64,000 nt of DNA. It comes from Osedax fenrisi. Lineage: Eukaryota > Annelida > Polychaeta > Sabellida > Siboglinidae. This document shows, one piece after another, positions 13,883 through 28,740 of this stretch. The number at the start of each line of letters is the position of its first letter. The first letter of the stretch is position 1. The DNA is taken from the NCBI GenBank assembly GCA_964019155.1, contig OZ025239.1:95399795-95463794 (forward strand). The letters run 5' to 3'. A program made the position numbers and the translations under genes. Under the pieces are notes generated by a model, which searched no databases, was not told where the DNA came from, and saw only the letters and a program-made list of their open reading frames with translations.

Positions 13883-15389
13883 ACTGTATTACCTACTGTA
13901 TTAGCTACTGTATTAGCTACTGTATTAGCTACTGTATTAGCTACTGTATTAGCTACTGTATTAGCTAATGTATTAGCTACTGTATTACCTACTGTATTAC
14001 CTACTGTATTACCTACTGTATTACCTACTGTATTAGCTACTGTATTAGCTACTGTATTAGCTACTGTATTACCTACTGTATTACCTACTGTATTACCTAC
14101 TGTATTAGCTACTGTATTAGCTACTGTATTAGCTACTGTATTAGCTACTGTATTACCTACTGTATTACCTACTGTATTAGCTACTGTATTAGCTACTGTA
14201 TTAGCTACTGTATTAGCTACTGTATTACCTACTGTATTAGCTACTGTATTAGCTACTGTATTAGCTACTGTATTAGCTACTGTATTAGCTACTGTATTAC
14301 CTACTGTATTACCTACTGTATTAGCTACTGTATTAGCTACTGTATTACCTACTGTATTACCTACTGTATTACCTACTGTATTAGCTACTGTATTACCTAC
14401 TGTATTACCTACTGTATTAGCTACTGTATTACCTACTGTATTAGCTACTGTATTACCTACTGTATTACCTACTGTATTACCTACTGTATTACCTACTGTA
14501 TTACCTACTGTATTAGCTACTGTATTAGCTACTGTATTAGCTACTGTATTACCTACTGTATTAGCTACTGTATTAGCTACTGTATTACCTACTGTATTAC
14601 CTACTGTATTAGCTACTGTATTACCTACTGTATTAGCTACTGTATTACCTACTGTATTACCTACTGTATTACCTAGTGTATTACCTACTGTATTACCTAC
14701 TGTATTAGCTACTGTATTACCTACTGTATTACCTACTGTATTACCTACTGTATTACCTACTGTATTACCTAGTGTATTACCTACTGTATTAGCTACTGTA
14801 TTACCTACTGTATTAGCTACTGTATTAGCTACTGTATTACCTACTGTATTACCTACTGTATTACCTACTGTATTAGCTACTGTATTAGCTACTGTATTAG
14901 CTACTGTATTAGCTACTGTATTACCTACTGTATTACCTACTGTATTACCTACTGTATTACCTACTGTATTACCTACTGTATTAGCTACTGTATTAGCTAC
15001 TGTATTACCTACTGTATTACCTACTGTATTACATACTGTATTACCTACTGTATTTTCTACTGTATTACCTACTGTATTAGCTACTGTATTACCTACTGTA
15101 TTACCTACTGTATTACCTACTGTATTAGCTACTGTATTACCTACTGTATTACCTACTGTATTACCTACTGTATTAGCTACTGTATTAGCTACTGTATTAC
15201 CTACTGTATTACCTACTGTATTAGCTACTGTATTACCTACTGTATTACCTACTGTATTAGCTACTGTATTACCTACTGTATTAGCATCTGTATTACCTAC
15301 TGTATTACCTACTGTATTAGCTACTGTATTACCTACTGTATTAGCTACTGTATTACCTACTGTATTACCTACTGTATTACCTACTGTAT
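13883..15389 (+). repeat. Satellite stretch with a 504-bp internal echo
   Basis: This is C/G-type array with few rare units: AATG near 13,967, AGTG near 14,675 and 14,771, and TTACAT near 15,035. A rare TATTTTCT unit near 15,047 recurs 504 bp (42 units) later near 15,551, followed by a partly similar unit order. The last unit at about 13,880 marks where the 5,363-bp block ends. Nothing else is present. Confidence 0.8.
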
Positions 15390-16600
15390 TAGCTACTGTA
15401 TTAGCTACTGTTTTACCTACTGTATTACCTACTGTATTACCTACTGTATTACCTACTGTATTACCTACTGTATTACCTACTGTATTAGCTACTGTATTAG
15501 CTACTGTATTACCTACTGTATTACCTACTGTATTACCTACTGTATTACCTACTGTATTTTCTACTGTATTACCTACTGTATTAGCTACTGTATTACCTAC
15601 TGTATTACCTACTGTATTACCTAGTGTATTAGCTACTGTATTACCTACTGTATTACCTACTGTATTAGCTACTGTATTACCTACTGTATTACCTACTGTA
15701 TTAGCTACTGTATTACCTACTGTATTACCTACTGTATTAGCTACTGTATTACCTACTGTATTAGCTACTGTATTACCTACTGTATTACCTACTGTATTAG
15801 CTACTGTATTACCTACTGTATTACCTACTGTATTAGCTACTGTATTACCTAGTGTATTAGCTACTGTATTACCTACTGTATTACCTACTGTATTACCTAC
15901 TGTATTACCTACTGTATTACCTACTTTATTAGCTACTGTATTAGTTACTGTATTAGCTACTGTATTACCTACTGTATTACCTACTGTATTACCTACTGTA
16001 TTACCTACTGTATTACCTACTGTATTACCTACTGTATTAGCTACTGTATTACCTACTGTATTACCTACTGTATTACCTACTGTATTAGCTACTGTATTAG
16101 CTACTGTATTAGCAACTGTATTAGAATCTGTATTACCTACTGTATTATCTACTGTATTACCTACTGTATTACCTACTGTATTAGCTACTGTATTAGCTAC
16201 TGTATTACCTACTGTATTACCTACTGTATTAGCTACTGTATTACCTACTGTATTACCTACTGTATTAGCTACTGTATTACCTACTGTATTACCTACTGTA
16301 TTAGCTACTGTATTACCTACTGTATTACCTATTGTATTACCTACTGTATTAGCTACTGTATTAGCTACTGTATTAGCTACTGTATTAGTTACTGTATTAC
16401 CTACTGTATTACCTACTGTATTAGCTACTGTATTACCTACTGTATTACCTACTGTATTAGCTACTGTATTAGCTACTGTATTAGCTACTGTATTAGCTAC
16501 TGTATTAGCTACTGTATTACCTACTGTATTACCTACTGTATTACCTACTGTATTACCTACTGTATTACCTACTGTATTAGCTACTGTATTAGCTACTGTA
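15390..16600 (+). repeat. Diverged segment, about 1.67-kb duplication, copy 1
   Basis: Rare units here return about 1.67 kb downstream: GTTTTA 15,407/17,076, TATTTT 15,551/17,220, AGTG 15,623/17,292 and ACTTTA 15,923/17,592, all at an offset of 1,669 bp. After a two-unit difference the offset is 1,645 bp, as with the CAACTG junction at 16,114/17,759. The odd base reflects the 13-bp unit at 16,607. This region holds the most altered units of the array (AGCATC near 15,284, AGCAAC near 16,111, AGAATC near 16,124). Confidence 0.82.
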
Positions 16601-16606
16601 TTAGCT

Positions 16607-16619
16607 ACTGTATAATCAT
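16607..16619 (+). repeat. 13-bp unit: only insertion in the array
   Basis: This unit reads ACTGTATAATCAT where ACTGTATTA[C/G]CT is expected. It has one extra base and several changes, and it moves unit starts from 11 back to 0 modulo 12. It is the most abnormal unit in the window and has no partner in the related segment at 17-18 kb. It may mark an old repair or recombination junction. Confidence 0.95.
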
Positions 16620-17058
16620 ACTGTATTACCTACTGTATTACCTACTGTATTACCTACTGTATTACCTACTGTATTACCTACTGTATTAGCTACTGTATTA
16701 GCTACTGTATTAGCTACTGTATTAGCTACTGTATTACCTACTGTATTACCTACTGTATTAGCTACTGTATTACCTACTGTATTACCTACTGTATTACCTA
16801 CTGTATTACCTACTGTATTACCTACTGTATTAGCTACTGTATTAGCTACTGTATTAGCTACTGTATTACCTACTGTATTAGCTACTGTATTACCTACTGT
16901 ATTACCTACTGTATTACCTACTGTATTACCTACTGTATTACCTACTGTATTACCTAGTGTATTAGCTACTGTATTAGCTACTGTATTACCTACTGTATTA
17001 CCTACTGTATTAGCTACTGTATTACCTAGTGTATTAGCTACTGTATTACCTACTGTAT

Positions 17059-18245
17059 TAGCTACTGTATTAGCTACTGTTTTACCTACTGTATTACCTA
17101 CTGTATTACCTACTGTATTACCTACTGTATTACCTACTGTATTACCTACTGTATTAGCTACTGTATTAGCTACTGTATTACCTACTGTATTACCTACTGT
17201 ATTACCTACTGTATTACCTACTGTATTTTCTACTGTATTACCTACTGTATTAGCTACTGTATTACCTACTGTATTACCTACTGTATTACCTAGTGTATTA
17301 GCTACTGTATTACCTACTGTATTACCTACTGTATTAGCTACTGTATTACCTACTGTATTACCTACTGTATTAGCTACTGTATTACCTACTGTATTACCTA
17401 CTGTATTAGCTACTGTATTACCTACTGTATTAGCTACTGTATTACCTACTGTATTACCTACTGTATTAGCTACTGTATTACCTACTGTATTACCTACTGT
17501 ATTAGCTACTGTATTACCTAGTGTATTAGCTACTGTATTACCTACTGTATTACCTACTGTATTACCTACTGTATTACCTACTGTATTACCTACTTTATTA
17601 GCTACTGTATTAGCTACTGTATTAGCTACTGTATTACCTACTGTATTACCTACTGTATTACCTACTGTATTACCTACTGTATTACCTACTGTATTAGCTA
17701 CTGTATTACCTACTGTATTACCTACTGTATTAGCTACTGTATTAGCTACTGTATTAGCAACTGTATTAGCATCTGTATTACCTACTGTATTATCTACTGT
17801 ATTACCTACTGTACTACCTACTGTATTAGCTACTGTATTAGCTACTGTATTACCTACTGTATTACCTACTGTATTAGCTACTGTATTACCTACTGTATTA
17901 CCTACTGTATTAGCTACTGTATTACCTACTGTATTACCTACTGTATTAGCTACTGTATTACCTACTGTATTACCTATTGTATTACCTACTGTATTAGCTA
18001 CTGTATTAGCTACTGTATTAGCTACTGTATTAGCTACTGTATTACCTACTGTATTACCTACTGTATTAGCTACTGTATTACCTACTGTATTACCTACTGT
18101 ATTAGCTACTGTATTAGCTACTGTATTAGCTACTGTATTAGCTACTGTATTAGCTACTGTATTACCTACTGTATTACCTACTGTATTACCTACTGTATTA
18201 CCTACTGTATTACCTACTGTATTACCTACTGTATTAGCTACTGTA
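17059..18245 (+). repeat. Diverged segment, about 1.67-kb duplication, copy 2
   Basis: This is the partner of 15,390-16,600. It keeps GTTTTA at 17,076, TATTTT at 17,220, AGTG at 17,292, ACTTTA at 17,592 and the CAACTG/AGCATC pair at 17,759-17,772, with a private GTACTA unit near 17,812. It differs from copy 1 by a two-unit length change and several substitutions (AGCATC against AGAATC), so it is older than the 5,363-bp duplication. Confidence 0.82.
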
Positions 18246-18706
18246 TTAGCTACTGTATTAGCTACTGTATTACCTACTGTATTACCTAATGTATTACCTA
18301 CTGTATTACCTACTGTATTACCTACTGTATTACCTACTGTATTACCTACTGTATTAGCTACTGTATTAGCTACTGTATTAGCTACTGTATTAGCTACTGT
18401 ATTACCTACTGTATTACCTACTGTATTAGCTACTGTATTACCTACTGTATTACCTAGTGTATTAGCTACTGTATTAGCTACTGTATTACCTACTGTATTA
18501 CCTACTGTATTACCTAGTGTATTAGCTACTGTATTAGCTACTGTATTACCTACTGTATTACCTACTGTATTAGCTACTGTATTACCTACTGTATTACCTA
18601 CTGTATTACCTACTGTATTACCTACTGTATTACCTACTGTATTAGCTACTGTATTAGCTACTGTATTACCTACTGTATTACCTACTGTATTACCTACTGT
18701 ATTACC

Positions 18707-19460
18707 TAGTGTATTAGCTACTGTATTAGCTACTGTATTACCTACTGTATTACCTACTGTATTAGCTACTGTATTACCTACTGTATTACCTACTGTATTA
18801 CCTACTGTATTACCTACTGTATTACCTACTGTATTAGCTACTGTATTAGCTACTGTATTACCTACTGTATTAGCTACTGTATTACCTACTGTATTACCTA
18901 CTGTATTAGCTACTGTATAACCTACTGTATTACCTACTGTATTACCTACTGTATTACCTACTGTATTACCTACTGTATTAGCTACTGTATTAGCTACTGT
19001 ATTAGCTACTGTATTACCTACTGTATTACCTACTGTATTACCTACTGTATTACCTACTGTATTACCTACTGTATTACCTACTGTATTAGCTACTGTATTA
19101 CCTACTGTATTACCTACTGTATTACCTACTGTATTACCTACTGTATTACCTACTGTATTAGCTACTGTATTAGCTACTGTATTACCTAGTGTATTAGCTA
19201 CTGTATTAGCTACTGTATTACCTACTGTATTACCTACTGTATTACCTAGTGTATTAGCTACTGTATTAGCTACTGTATTACCTACTGTATTACCTACTGT
19301 ATTAGCTACTGTATTACCTACTGTATTACCTACTGTATTACCTACTGTATTACCTACTGTATTACCTACTGTATTAGCTACTGTATTAGCTACTGTATTA
19401 CCTACTGTATTAGCTACTGTATTACCTACTGTATTACCTACTGTATTACCTACTGTATTA
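18707..19460 (+). repeat. 540-bp tandem higher-order repeat
   Basis: Unit order at about 18,707-18,920 recurs 540 bp (45 units) later at about 19,247-19,460, starting at AGTG units. The first copy ends next to a TATAAC unit at 18,912 that the second copy lacks. The stretch around 18,840-19,080 also resembles that around 53,940-54,180, which has the same TATAAC unit, so region D and region G are related. Confidence 0.75.
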
Positions 19461-20700
19461 CCTACTGTATTACCTACTGTATTACCTACTGTATTACCTA
19501 GTGTATTAGCTACTGTATTAGCTACTGTATTACCTACTGTATTACCTACTGTATTAGCTACTATATTACCTACTGTATTACCTACTGTATTACCTACTGT
19601 ATTACCTACTGTATTACCTACTGTATTAGCTACTGTATTAGCTACTGTATTAGCTACTGTATTACCTACTGTATTAGCTACTGTATTACCTACTGTATTA
19701 GCTACTGTATTACCTACTGTATTACCTACTGTATTACCTACTGTATTACCTACTGTATTACCTACTGTATTACCTACTGTATTACCTACTGTATTAGCTA
19801 CTGTATTAGCTACTGTATTAGCTACTGTATTACCTACTGTATTAGCTACTGTATTACCTACTGTATTAGCTACTGTATTACCTACTGTATTACCTACTGT
19901 ATTACCTACTGTATTACCTACTGTATTACCTACTGTATTAGCTACTGTATTACCTACTGTATTAGCTACTGTATTACCTACTGTATTACCTACTGTATTA
20001 CCTACTGTATTACCTACTGTATTACCGACTGTATTAGCTACTGTATTAGCTACTGTATTAGCTACTGTATTACCTACTGTATTAGCTACTGTATTACCTA
20101 CTGTATTACCTACTGTATTACCTACTGTATTAGCTACTGTATTAGCTACTGTATTAGCTACTGTATTACCTACTGTATTACCTACTGTATTAGCTACTGT
20201 ATTACCTACTGTATTACCTACTGTATTACCTACTGTATTACCTACTGTATTACCTACTGTATTACCTACTGTATTACCTACTGTATTAGCTACTGTATTA
20301 CCTACTGTATTACCTACTGTATTACCTACTGTATTACCTACTGTATTACCTACTGTATTAGCTACTGTATTACCTACTGTATTACCTACTGTATTAGCTA
20401 CTATATTAGCTACTGTATTAGCTACTGTATTAGCTACTGTATTACCTACTGTATTACCTAATGTATTACCTACTGTATTACCTACTGTATTACCTACTGT
20501 ATTACCTAGTGTATTAGCTACTGTATTAGCTACTGTATTAGCTACTGTATTACCTACTGTATTAGCTACTATATTAGCTACTGTATTAGCTACTGTATTA
20601 GCTACTGTATTACCTACTGTATTACCTACTGTATTACCTACTGTATTACCTAGTGTATTAGCTACTGTATTACCTACTGTATTACCTACTGTATTACCTA

Positions 20701-21360
20701 CTGTATTACCTACTGTATTACCTACTGTATTACCTAGTGTATTAGCTACTGTATTAGCTACTGTATTAGCTACTGTATTACCTACTGTATTAGCTACTGT
20801 ATTACCTGATGTATTAGCTACTGTATTAGCTACTGTATTAGCTACTGTATTAGCTACTGTATTAGCTACTGTATTAGCTACTGTATTACCTACTGTATTA
20901 CCTACTGTATTACCTACTGTATTACCTACTGTATTACCTACTATATTACCTAGTGTATTAGCTACTGTATTAGCTACTGTATTACCTACTGTATTAGCTA
21001 CTATATTAGCTACTGTATTAGCTACTGTATTAGCTACTGTATTACCTACTGTATTACCTACTGTATTACCTACTGTATTACCTACTGTATTACCTACTGT
21101 ATTACCTACTGTATTACCTACTGTATTACCTATTGTATTAGCTACTGTATTACCTACTGTATTACCTACTGTATTACCTACTGTATTACCTACTGTATTA
21201 CCTACTGTATTACCTAGTGTATTAGCTACTGTATTAGCTACTGTATTAGCTACTGTATTACCTACTGTATTAGCTACTGTATTACCTACTGTATTAGCTA
21301 CTGTATTAGCTACTGTATTAGCTACTGTATTAGCTACTGTATTAGCTACTGTATTAGCTA
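20701..21360 (+). repeat. 480-bp tandem higher-order repeat
   Basis: The unit code at 20,701-20,880 is repeated 480 bp (40 units) later at 21,181-21,360, each copy with an AGTG unit followed by a long run of G-type units. One unit in copy 1, near 20,808, reads CCTGATG instead of CCTACTG and is the only one of that kind I saw. The copies part where copy 2 meets a GTAGTA unit near 21,384. Confidence 0.78.
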
Positions 21361-22331
21361 CTGTATTACCTACTGTATTACCTACTGTAGTACCTACTAT
21401 ATTACCTACTGTATTACCTACTGTATTACCTACTGTATTAGCTACTGTATTACCTACTGTATTACCTACTGTATTACCTAGTGTATTAGCTACTGTATTA
21501 GCTACTGTATTACCTACTGTATTACTTACTGTATTAGCTACTGTATTACCTACTGTATTACCTACTGTATTACCTACTGTATTACCTAGTGTATTAGCTA
21601 CTGTATTAGCTACTGTATTAGCTACTGTATTAGCTACTGTATTACCTACTGTATTACCTACTGTATTAGCTACTGTATTAGCTACTGTATTACCTACTGT
21701 ATTACCTACTGTATTAGCTACTGTATTAGCTACTGTATTACCTACTGTATTACCTACTGTATTAGCTACTGTATTAGCTACTGTATTACCTACTGTATTA
21801 CCTACTGTATTAGCTACTGTATTACCTACTGTATTACCTACTGTATTAGCTACTGTATTAGCTACTGTATTACCTACTGTATTAGCTACTGTATTACCTA
21901 CTGTATTAGCTACTGTATTAGCTACTGTATTAGCTACTGTATTACCTACTGTATTACCTACTGTATTACCTACTGTATTAGCTACTGTATTACCTACTGT
22001 ATTAGCTACTGTATTAGCTACTGTATTAGCTACTGTATTAGCTACTGTATTACCTACTGTATTACCTACTGTATTACCTACTATATTAGCTACTGTATTA
22101 CCTAGTGTATTAGCTACTGTATTAGCTACTGTATTATCTACTGTATTACCTACTGTATTAGCTACTGTATTACCTACTGTATTAGCTACTGTATTACCTA
22201 CTGTATTACCTACTGTATTACCTACTGTATTACCTACTGTATTACCTACTGTATTACCTACTGTATTACCTACTGTATTACCTACTGTATTACCTACTGT
22301 ATTACCTACTGTATTAGCTACTGTATTACCT

Positions 22332-23796
22332 ACTGTATTAGCTACTGTATTAGCTACTGTATTACCTACTGTATTACCTACTGTATTACCTACTGTATTA
22401 CCTACTGTATTACCTACTGTATTACCTACTGTATTAGCTACTGTATTACCTACTGTAATACCTACTGTATTACCTACTGTATTACCTACTGTATTACCTA
22501 CTGTATTACCTACTGTATTACCTAGTGTATTAGCTACTGTATTAGCTACTGTATTACCTACTGTATTAGCTACTATATTAGCTACTGTATTAGCTACTGT
22601 ATTAGCTACTGTATTAACTACTGTATTACCTACTGTATTACCTACTGTATTACCTACTGTATTACCTACTGTATTACCTATTGTATTAGCTACTGTATTA
22701 CCTACTGTATTACCTACTGTATTAGCTACTATATTAGCTACTGTATTAGCTACTGTATTAGCTACTGTATTACCTACTGTATTACCTAATGTATTACCTA
22801 CTGTATTACCTACTGTATTACCTACTGTATTACCTAGTGTATTAGCTACTGTATTAGCTACTGTATTAGATACTGTATTACCTACTGTATTAGCTACTAT
22901 ATTAGCTACTGTATTAGCTACTGTATTAGCTACTGTATTACCTACTGTATTACCTACTGTATTACCTACTGTATTACCTACTGTATTACCTACTGTATTA
23001 CCTAGTGTATTAGCTACTGTATTACCTACTGTATTACCTACTGTATTACCTACTGTATTACCTACTGTATTACCTACTGTATTACCTAGTGTATTAGCTA
23101 CTGTATTAGCTACTGTATTAGCTACTGTATTACCTACTGTATTAGCTACTGTATTACCTACTGTATTAGCTACTGTATTAGCTACTGTATTAGCTACTGT
23201 ATTAGCTACTGTATTAGCTACTGTATTAGCTACTGTATTACCTACTGTATTACCTACTGTATTACCTACTGTATTACCTACTGTATTACCTACTGTATTA
23301 CCTAGTGTATTAGCTACTGTATTAGCTACTGTATTACCTACTGTATTAGCTACTATATTAGCTACTGTATTAGCTACTGTATTAGCTACTGTATTACCTA
23401 CTGTATTACCTACTGTATTACCTACTGTATTACCTACTGTATTACCTACTGTATTACCTAGTGTATTAGCTACTGTATTACCTACTGTATTACCTACTGT
23501 ATTACCTACTGTATTACCTACTGTATTACCTACTGTATTACCTAGTGTATTAGCTACTGTATTAGCTACTGTATTAGCTACTGTATTACCTACTGTATTA
23601 CCTACTGTATTACCTACTGTATTACCTACTGTATTACCTACTGTATTACCTACTGTATTACCTACTGTATTACCTACTGTATTACCTACTGTATTAGCTA
23701 CTGTATTACCTACTGTATTAGCTACTGTATTAGCTACTGTATTACCTACTGTATTACCTACTGTATTACCTACTGTATTACCTACTGTATTACCTA
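22332..23796 (+). repeat. About 1.46-kb segment, copy 1 of 3
   Basis: Marker order: GTAATA unit at 22,452, ACTATA, TTAACT near 22,608, CTATTG at 22,680, AATG at 22,788, TTAGAT near 22,860, then AGTG at 23,088. The same order appears at offset 12,024 bp (from 34,356) and at offset 16,140 bp (from 38,472). Against the third copy I compared every 60-bp row and found one substitution, CCTACTG to CCAACTG near 39,624, before a one-unit length change. Identity between copies 16 kb apart is thus far higher than between neighbouring stretches. Confidence 0.9.
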
Positions 23797-24433
23797 CTCT
23801 ATTACCTACTGTATTAGCTACTGTATTACCTACTGTATTACCTACTGTATTACCTACTGTATTACCTACTGTATTACCTACTGTATTAGCTACTGTATTA
23901 CCTACTGTATTACCTACTGTATTACCTACTGTATTAGCTACTGTATTAGCTACTGTATTAGCTACTGTATTAGCTACTGTATTAGCTACTGTATTAGCTA
24001 CTGTATTAGCTACTGTATTACCTACTGTATTACCTACTGTAGTACCTACTATATTACCTACTGTATTACCTACTGTATTACCTACTGTATTAGCTACTGT
24101 ATTACCTACTGTATTACCTACTGTATTACCTAGTGTATTAGCTACTGTATTAGCTACTGTATTACCTACTGTATTACTTACTGTATTAGCTACTGTATTA
24201 CCTACTGTATTACCTACTGTATTACCTACTGTATTACCTACTGTATTACCTACTGTATTAGCTACTGTATTAGCTACTGTATTAGCTACTGTATTAGCTA
24301 CTGTATTAGCTACTGTATTACCTACTGTATTAGCTACTGTATTACCTACTGTATTAGCTACTGTATTACCTACTGTATTACATACTGTATTACCTACTGT
24401 ATTAGCTACTGTATTACCTACTGTATTACCTAG

Positions 24434-26483
24434 TGTATTAGCTACTGTATTAGCTACTGTATTAGCTACTGTATTAGCTACTGTATTACCTACTGTATTA
24501 CCTACTGTATTAGCTACTGTATTAGCTACTGTATTACCTACTGTATTACCTACTGTATTAGCTACTGTATTACCTACTGTATTACCTACTGTATTAGCTA
24601 CTGTATTACCTACTGTATTACCTAGTGTATTAGCTACTGTATTAGCTACTGTATTACCTACTGTATTACTTACTGTATTAGCTACTGTATTACCTACTGT
24701 ATTATCTACTGTATTACCTACTGTATTACCTACTGTATTACCTACTGTATTACCTACTGTATTAGCTACTGTATTAGCTACCGTATTAGCTACTGTATTA
24801 GCTACCGTATTACCTACTGTATTAGCTACCGTATTACCTACTGTATTACCTACTGTATTACCTACTGTATTACCTATTGTATTACCTACTGTATTACCTA
24901 CTGTATTACCTACTGTATTACCTACTGTATTACCTACTGTATTACCTACTGTATTACCTACTGTATTAGCTACTGTATTACCTACTGTATTACCTACTGT
25001 ATTAGCTACTGTATTACCTACTGTATTACCTACTGTATTAGCTACTGTATTACCTACTGTATTACCTACTGTATTAGCTACTGTATTACCTAGTGTATTA
25101 GCTACTGTATTAGCTACTGTATTACCTACTGTATTATCTACTGTATTACCTAGTGTATTAGCTACTGTATTAGCTACTGTATTACCTACTGTATTACCTA
25201 CTGTATTACCTACTGTATCACCTACTGTATTACCTACTGTATTAGCTACTGTATTAGCTACTGTATTAGCTACTGTATTACCTACTGTATTAGCTACTGT
25301 ATTAGCTACTGTATTACCTACTGTATTAGCTACTGTATTACCTACTGTATTAGCTACTGTATTAGCTACTGTATTAGCTACTGTATTACCTACTGTATTA
25401 GCTACTGTATTACCTACTGTATTAGCTACTGTATTACCTACTGTATTACCTACTGTATTACCTACTGTATTAGCTACTGTATTACCTACTGTATTACCTA
25501 GTGTATTAGCTACTGTATTAGCTACTGTATTAGCTACTGTATTAGCTACTGTATTACCTACTGTATTACCTACTGTATTAGCTACTGTATTAGCTACTGT
25601 ATTACCTACTGTATTACCTACTGTATTAGCTACTGTATTAGCTACTGTATTACCTACTGTATTACCTACTGTATTAGCTACTGTATTAGCTACTGTATTA
25701 CCTACTGTATTACCTACTGTATTAGCTACTGTATTAGCTACTGTATTACCTACTGTATTACCTACTGTATTAGCTACTGTATTACCTACTGTATTACCTA
25801 CTGTATTACCTACTGTATTACCTACTGTATTACCTACTGTATTAGCTACTGTATTACCTACTGTATTAGCTACTGTATTAGCTACTGTATTACCTACTGT
25901 ATTACCTACTGTATTACCTACTGTATTAGCTACTGTATTACCTACTGTATTAGCTACTGTATTAGCTACTGTTTTACCTACTGTATTACATACTGTATTA
26001 CCTACTGTATTACCTACTGTATTAGCTACTGTATTAGCTACTGTATTAGCTACTGTATTACCTACTGTATTACCTACTGTATTACCTACTGTATTAGCTA
26101 CTTTATTACCTACTGTATTAGCTACTGTATTAGCTACTGTTTTACCTACTGTATTACCTACTGTATTACCTACTGTATTACCTACTGTATTACCTACTGT
26201 ATTACCTACTGTATTAGCTACTGTATTACCTACTGTATTAGCTACTGTATTAGCTACTGTATTACCTACTGTATTACCTACTGTATTACCTACTGTATTA
26301 CCTACTGTATTACCTACTGTATTACCTACTGTATTAGCTACTGTATTACATACTGTATTACCTACTGTATTACCTACTGTATTACCTACTGTATTACCTA
26401 CTGTATTAGCTACTGTATTACCTACTGTATTACCTACTGTATTACCTACTGTATTAGCTACTGTATTAGCTACTGTATTAGCT
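24434..26483 (+). repeat. 2.05-kb segment, 6,360-bp offset, copy 1
   Basis: Row-by-row comparison with 30,794-32,843 (offset 6,360 bp, 530 units) found no difference over about 2,050 bp. It includes the CCG cluster at 24,780, TATCA at 25,212, the GTTTTA and TTACAT pair at 25,968 and 25,980, and ACTTTA at 26,100. The left edge is set by an AGTG unit at 24,432 that reads ACTG in the partner; the right edge by G-type units facing an ACTTTA unit at 32,844. Confidence 0.93.
24780..24839 (+). repeat. CCG triplet cluster (type copy)
   Basis: Three units with ACCGTA in place of ACTGTA start at 24,780, 24,804 and 24,828, so every second unit is changed. The same alternating triplet is found at 26,796, 28,308, 29,124, 31,140 and 41,028. 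CCGTA supplies the only CpG of this kind in the array; CpG is otherwise nearly absent from the unit. Confidence 0.93.
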
Positions 26484-28440
26484 ACTGTATTAGCTACTGT
26501 ATTACCTACTGTATTACCTACTGTATTAGCTACTGTATTAGCTACTGTATTACCTACTGTATTACCTACTGTATTAGCTACTGTATTACCTACTGTATTA
26601 CCTACTGTATTAGCTACTGTATTACCTACTGTATTACCTAGTGTATTAGCTACTGTATTAGCTACTGTATTACCTACTGTATTACTTACTGTATTAGCTA
26701 CTGTATTACCTACTGTATTATCTACTGTATTACCTACTGTATTACCTACTGTATTACCTACTGTATTACCTACTGTATTAGCTACTGTATTAGCTACCGT
26801 ATTAGCTACTGTATTAGCTACCGTATTACCTACTGTATTAGCTACCGTATTACCTACTGTATTACCTACTGTATTACCTACTGTATTACCTATTGTATTA
26901 CCTACTGTATTACCTACTGTATTACCTACTGTATTACCTACTGTATTACCTACTGTATTACCTACTGTATTACCTACTGTATTAGCTACTGTATTACCTA
27001 CTGTATTACCTACTGTATTAGCTACTGTATTACCTACTGTATTACCTACTGTATTAGCTACTGTATTACCTACTGTATTACCTACTGTATTAGCTACTGT
27101 ATTACCTAGTGTATTAGCTACTGTATTACCTACTGTATTACCTACTGTATTAGCTACTGTATTACCTACTGTATTACCTACTGTATTAGCTACTGTATTA
27201 CCTACTGTATTACCTACTGTATTAGCTACTGTATTACCTACTGTATTACCTACTGTATTAGCTACTGTATTACCTAGTGTATTAGCTACTGTATTAGCTA
27301 CTGTATTACCTACTGTATTACCTACTGTATTACCTACTGTATTACCTACTGTATTAGCTACTGTATTACCTACTGTATTAGCTACTGTATTAGCTACTGT
27401 ATTACCTACTGTATTACCTACTGTATTACCTACTGTATTAGCTACTGTATTACCTACTGTATTAGCTACTGTATTAGCTACTGTTTTACCTACTGTATTA
27501 CATACTGTATTACCTACTGTATTACCTACTGTATTAGCTACTGTATTAGCTACTGTATTAGCTACTGTATTACCTACTGTATTACCTACTGTATTACCTA
27601 CTGTATTAGCTACTTTATTACCTACTGTATTAGCTACTGTATTAGCTACTGTTTTACCTACTGTATTACCTACTGTATTACCTACTGTATTACCTACTGT
27701 ATTACCTACTGTATTACCTACTGTATTAGCTACTGTATTACCTACTGTATTAGCTACTGTATTAGCTACTGTATTACCTACTGTATTACCTACTGTATTA
27801 CCTACTGTATTACCTACTGTATTACCTACTGTATTACCTACTGTATTAGCTACTGTATTACATACTGTATTACCTACTGTATTACCTACTGTATTACCTA
27901 CTGTATTACCTACTGTATTAGCTACTGTATTACCTACTGTATTACCTACTGTATTACCTACTGTATTAGCTACTGTATTAGCTACTGTATTAGCTACTGT
28001 ATTAGCTACTGTATTACCTACTGTATTACCTACTGTATTAGCTACTGTATTAGCTACTGTATTACCTACTGTATTACCTACTGTATTAGCTACTGTATTA
28101 CCTACTGTATTACCTACTGTATTAGCTACTGTATTACCTACTGTATTACCTAGTGTATTAGCTACTGTATTAGCTACTGTATTACCTACTGTATTACTTA
28201 CTGTATTAGCTACTGTATTACCTACTGTATTATCTACTGTATTACCTACTGTATTACCTACTGTATTACCTACTGTATTACCTACTGTATTAGCTACTGT
28301 ATTAGCTACCGTATTAGCTACTGTATTAGCTACCGTATTACCTACTGTATTAGCTACCGTATTACCTACTGTATTACCTACTGTATTACCTACTATATTA
28401 CCTACTGTATTACCTACTGTATTACCTACTGTATTAGCTA

Positions 28441-28740
28441 CTGTATTACCTACTGTATTACCTACTGTATTACCTAGTGTATTAGCTACTGTATTAGCTA
28501 CTGTATTACCTACTGTATTACTTACTGTATTAGCTACTGTATTACCTACTGTATTACCTACTGTATTACCTACTGTATTACCTACTGTATTACCTACTGT
28601 ATTAGCTACTGTATTAGCTACTGTATTAGCTACTGTATTAGCTACTGTATTAGCTACTGTATTACCTACTGTATTAGCTACTGTATTACCTACTGTATTA
28701 GCTACTGTATTACCTACTGTATTACATACTGTATTACCTA
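28441..28740 (+). repeat. 300-bp segment shared with 36,121-36,420
   Basis: Five consecutive 60-bp rows agree with 36,121-36,420 (offset 7,680 bp), including an AGTG unit, a TTACTT unit near 28,512 and a TTACAT unit near 28,720. It shows that pieces of region E were copied into the D-like interval around 36 kb. Confidence 0.8.
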
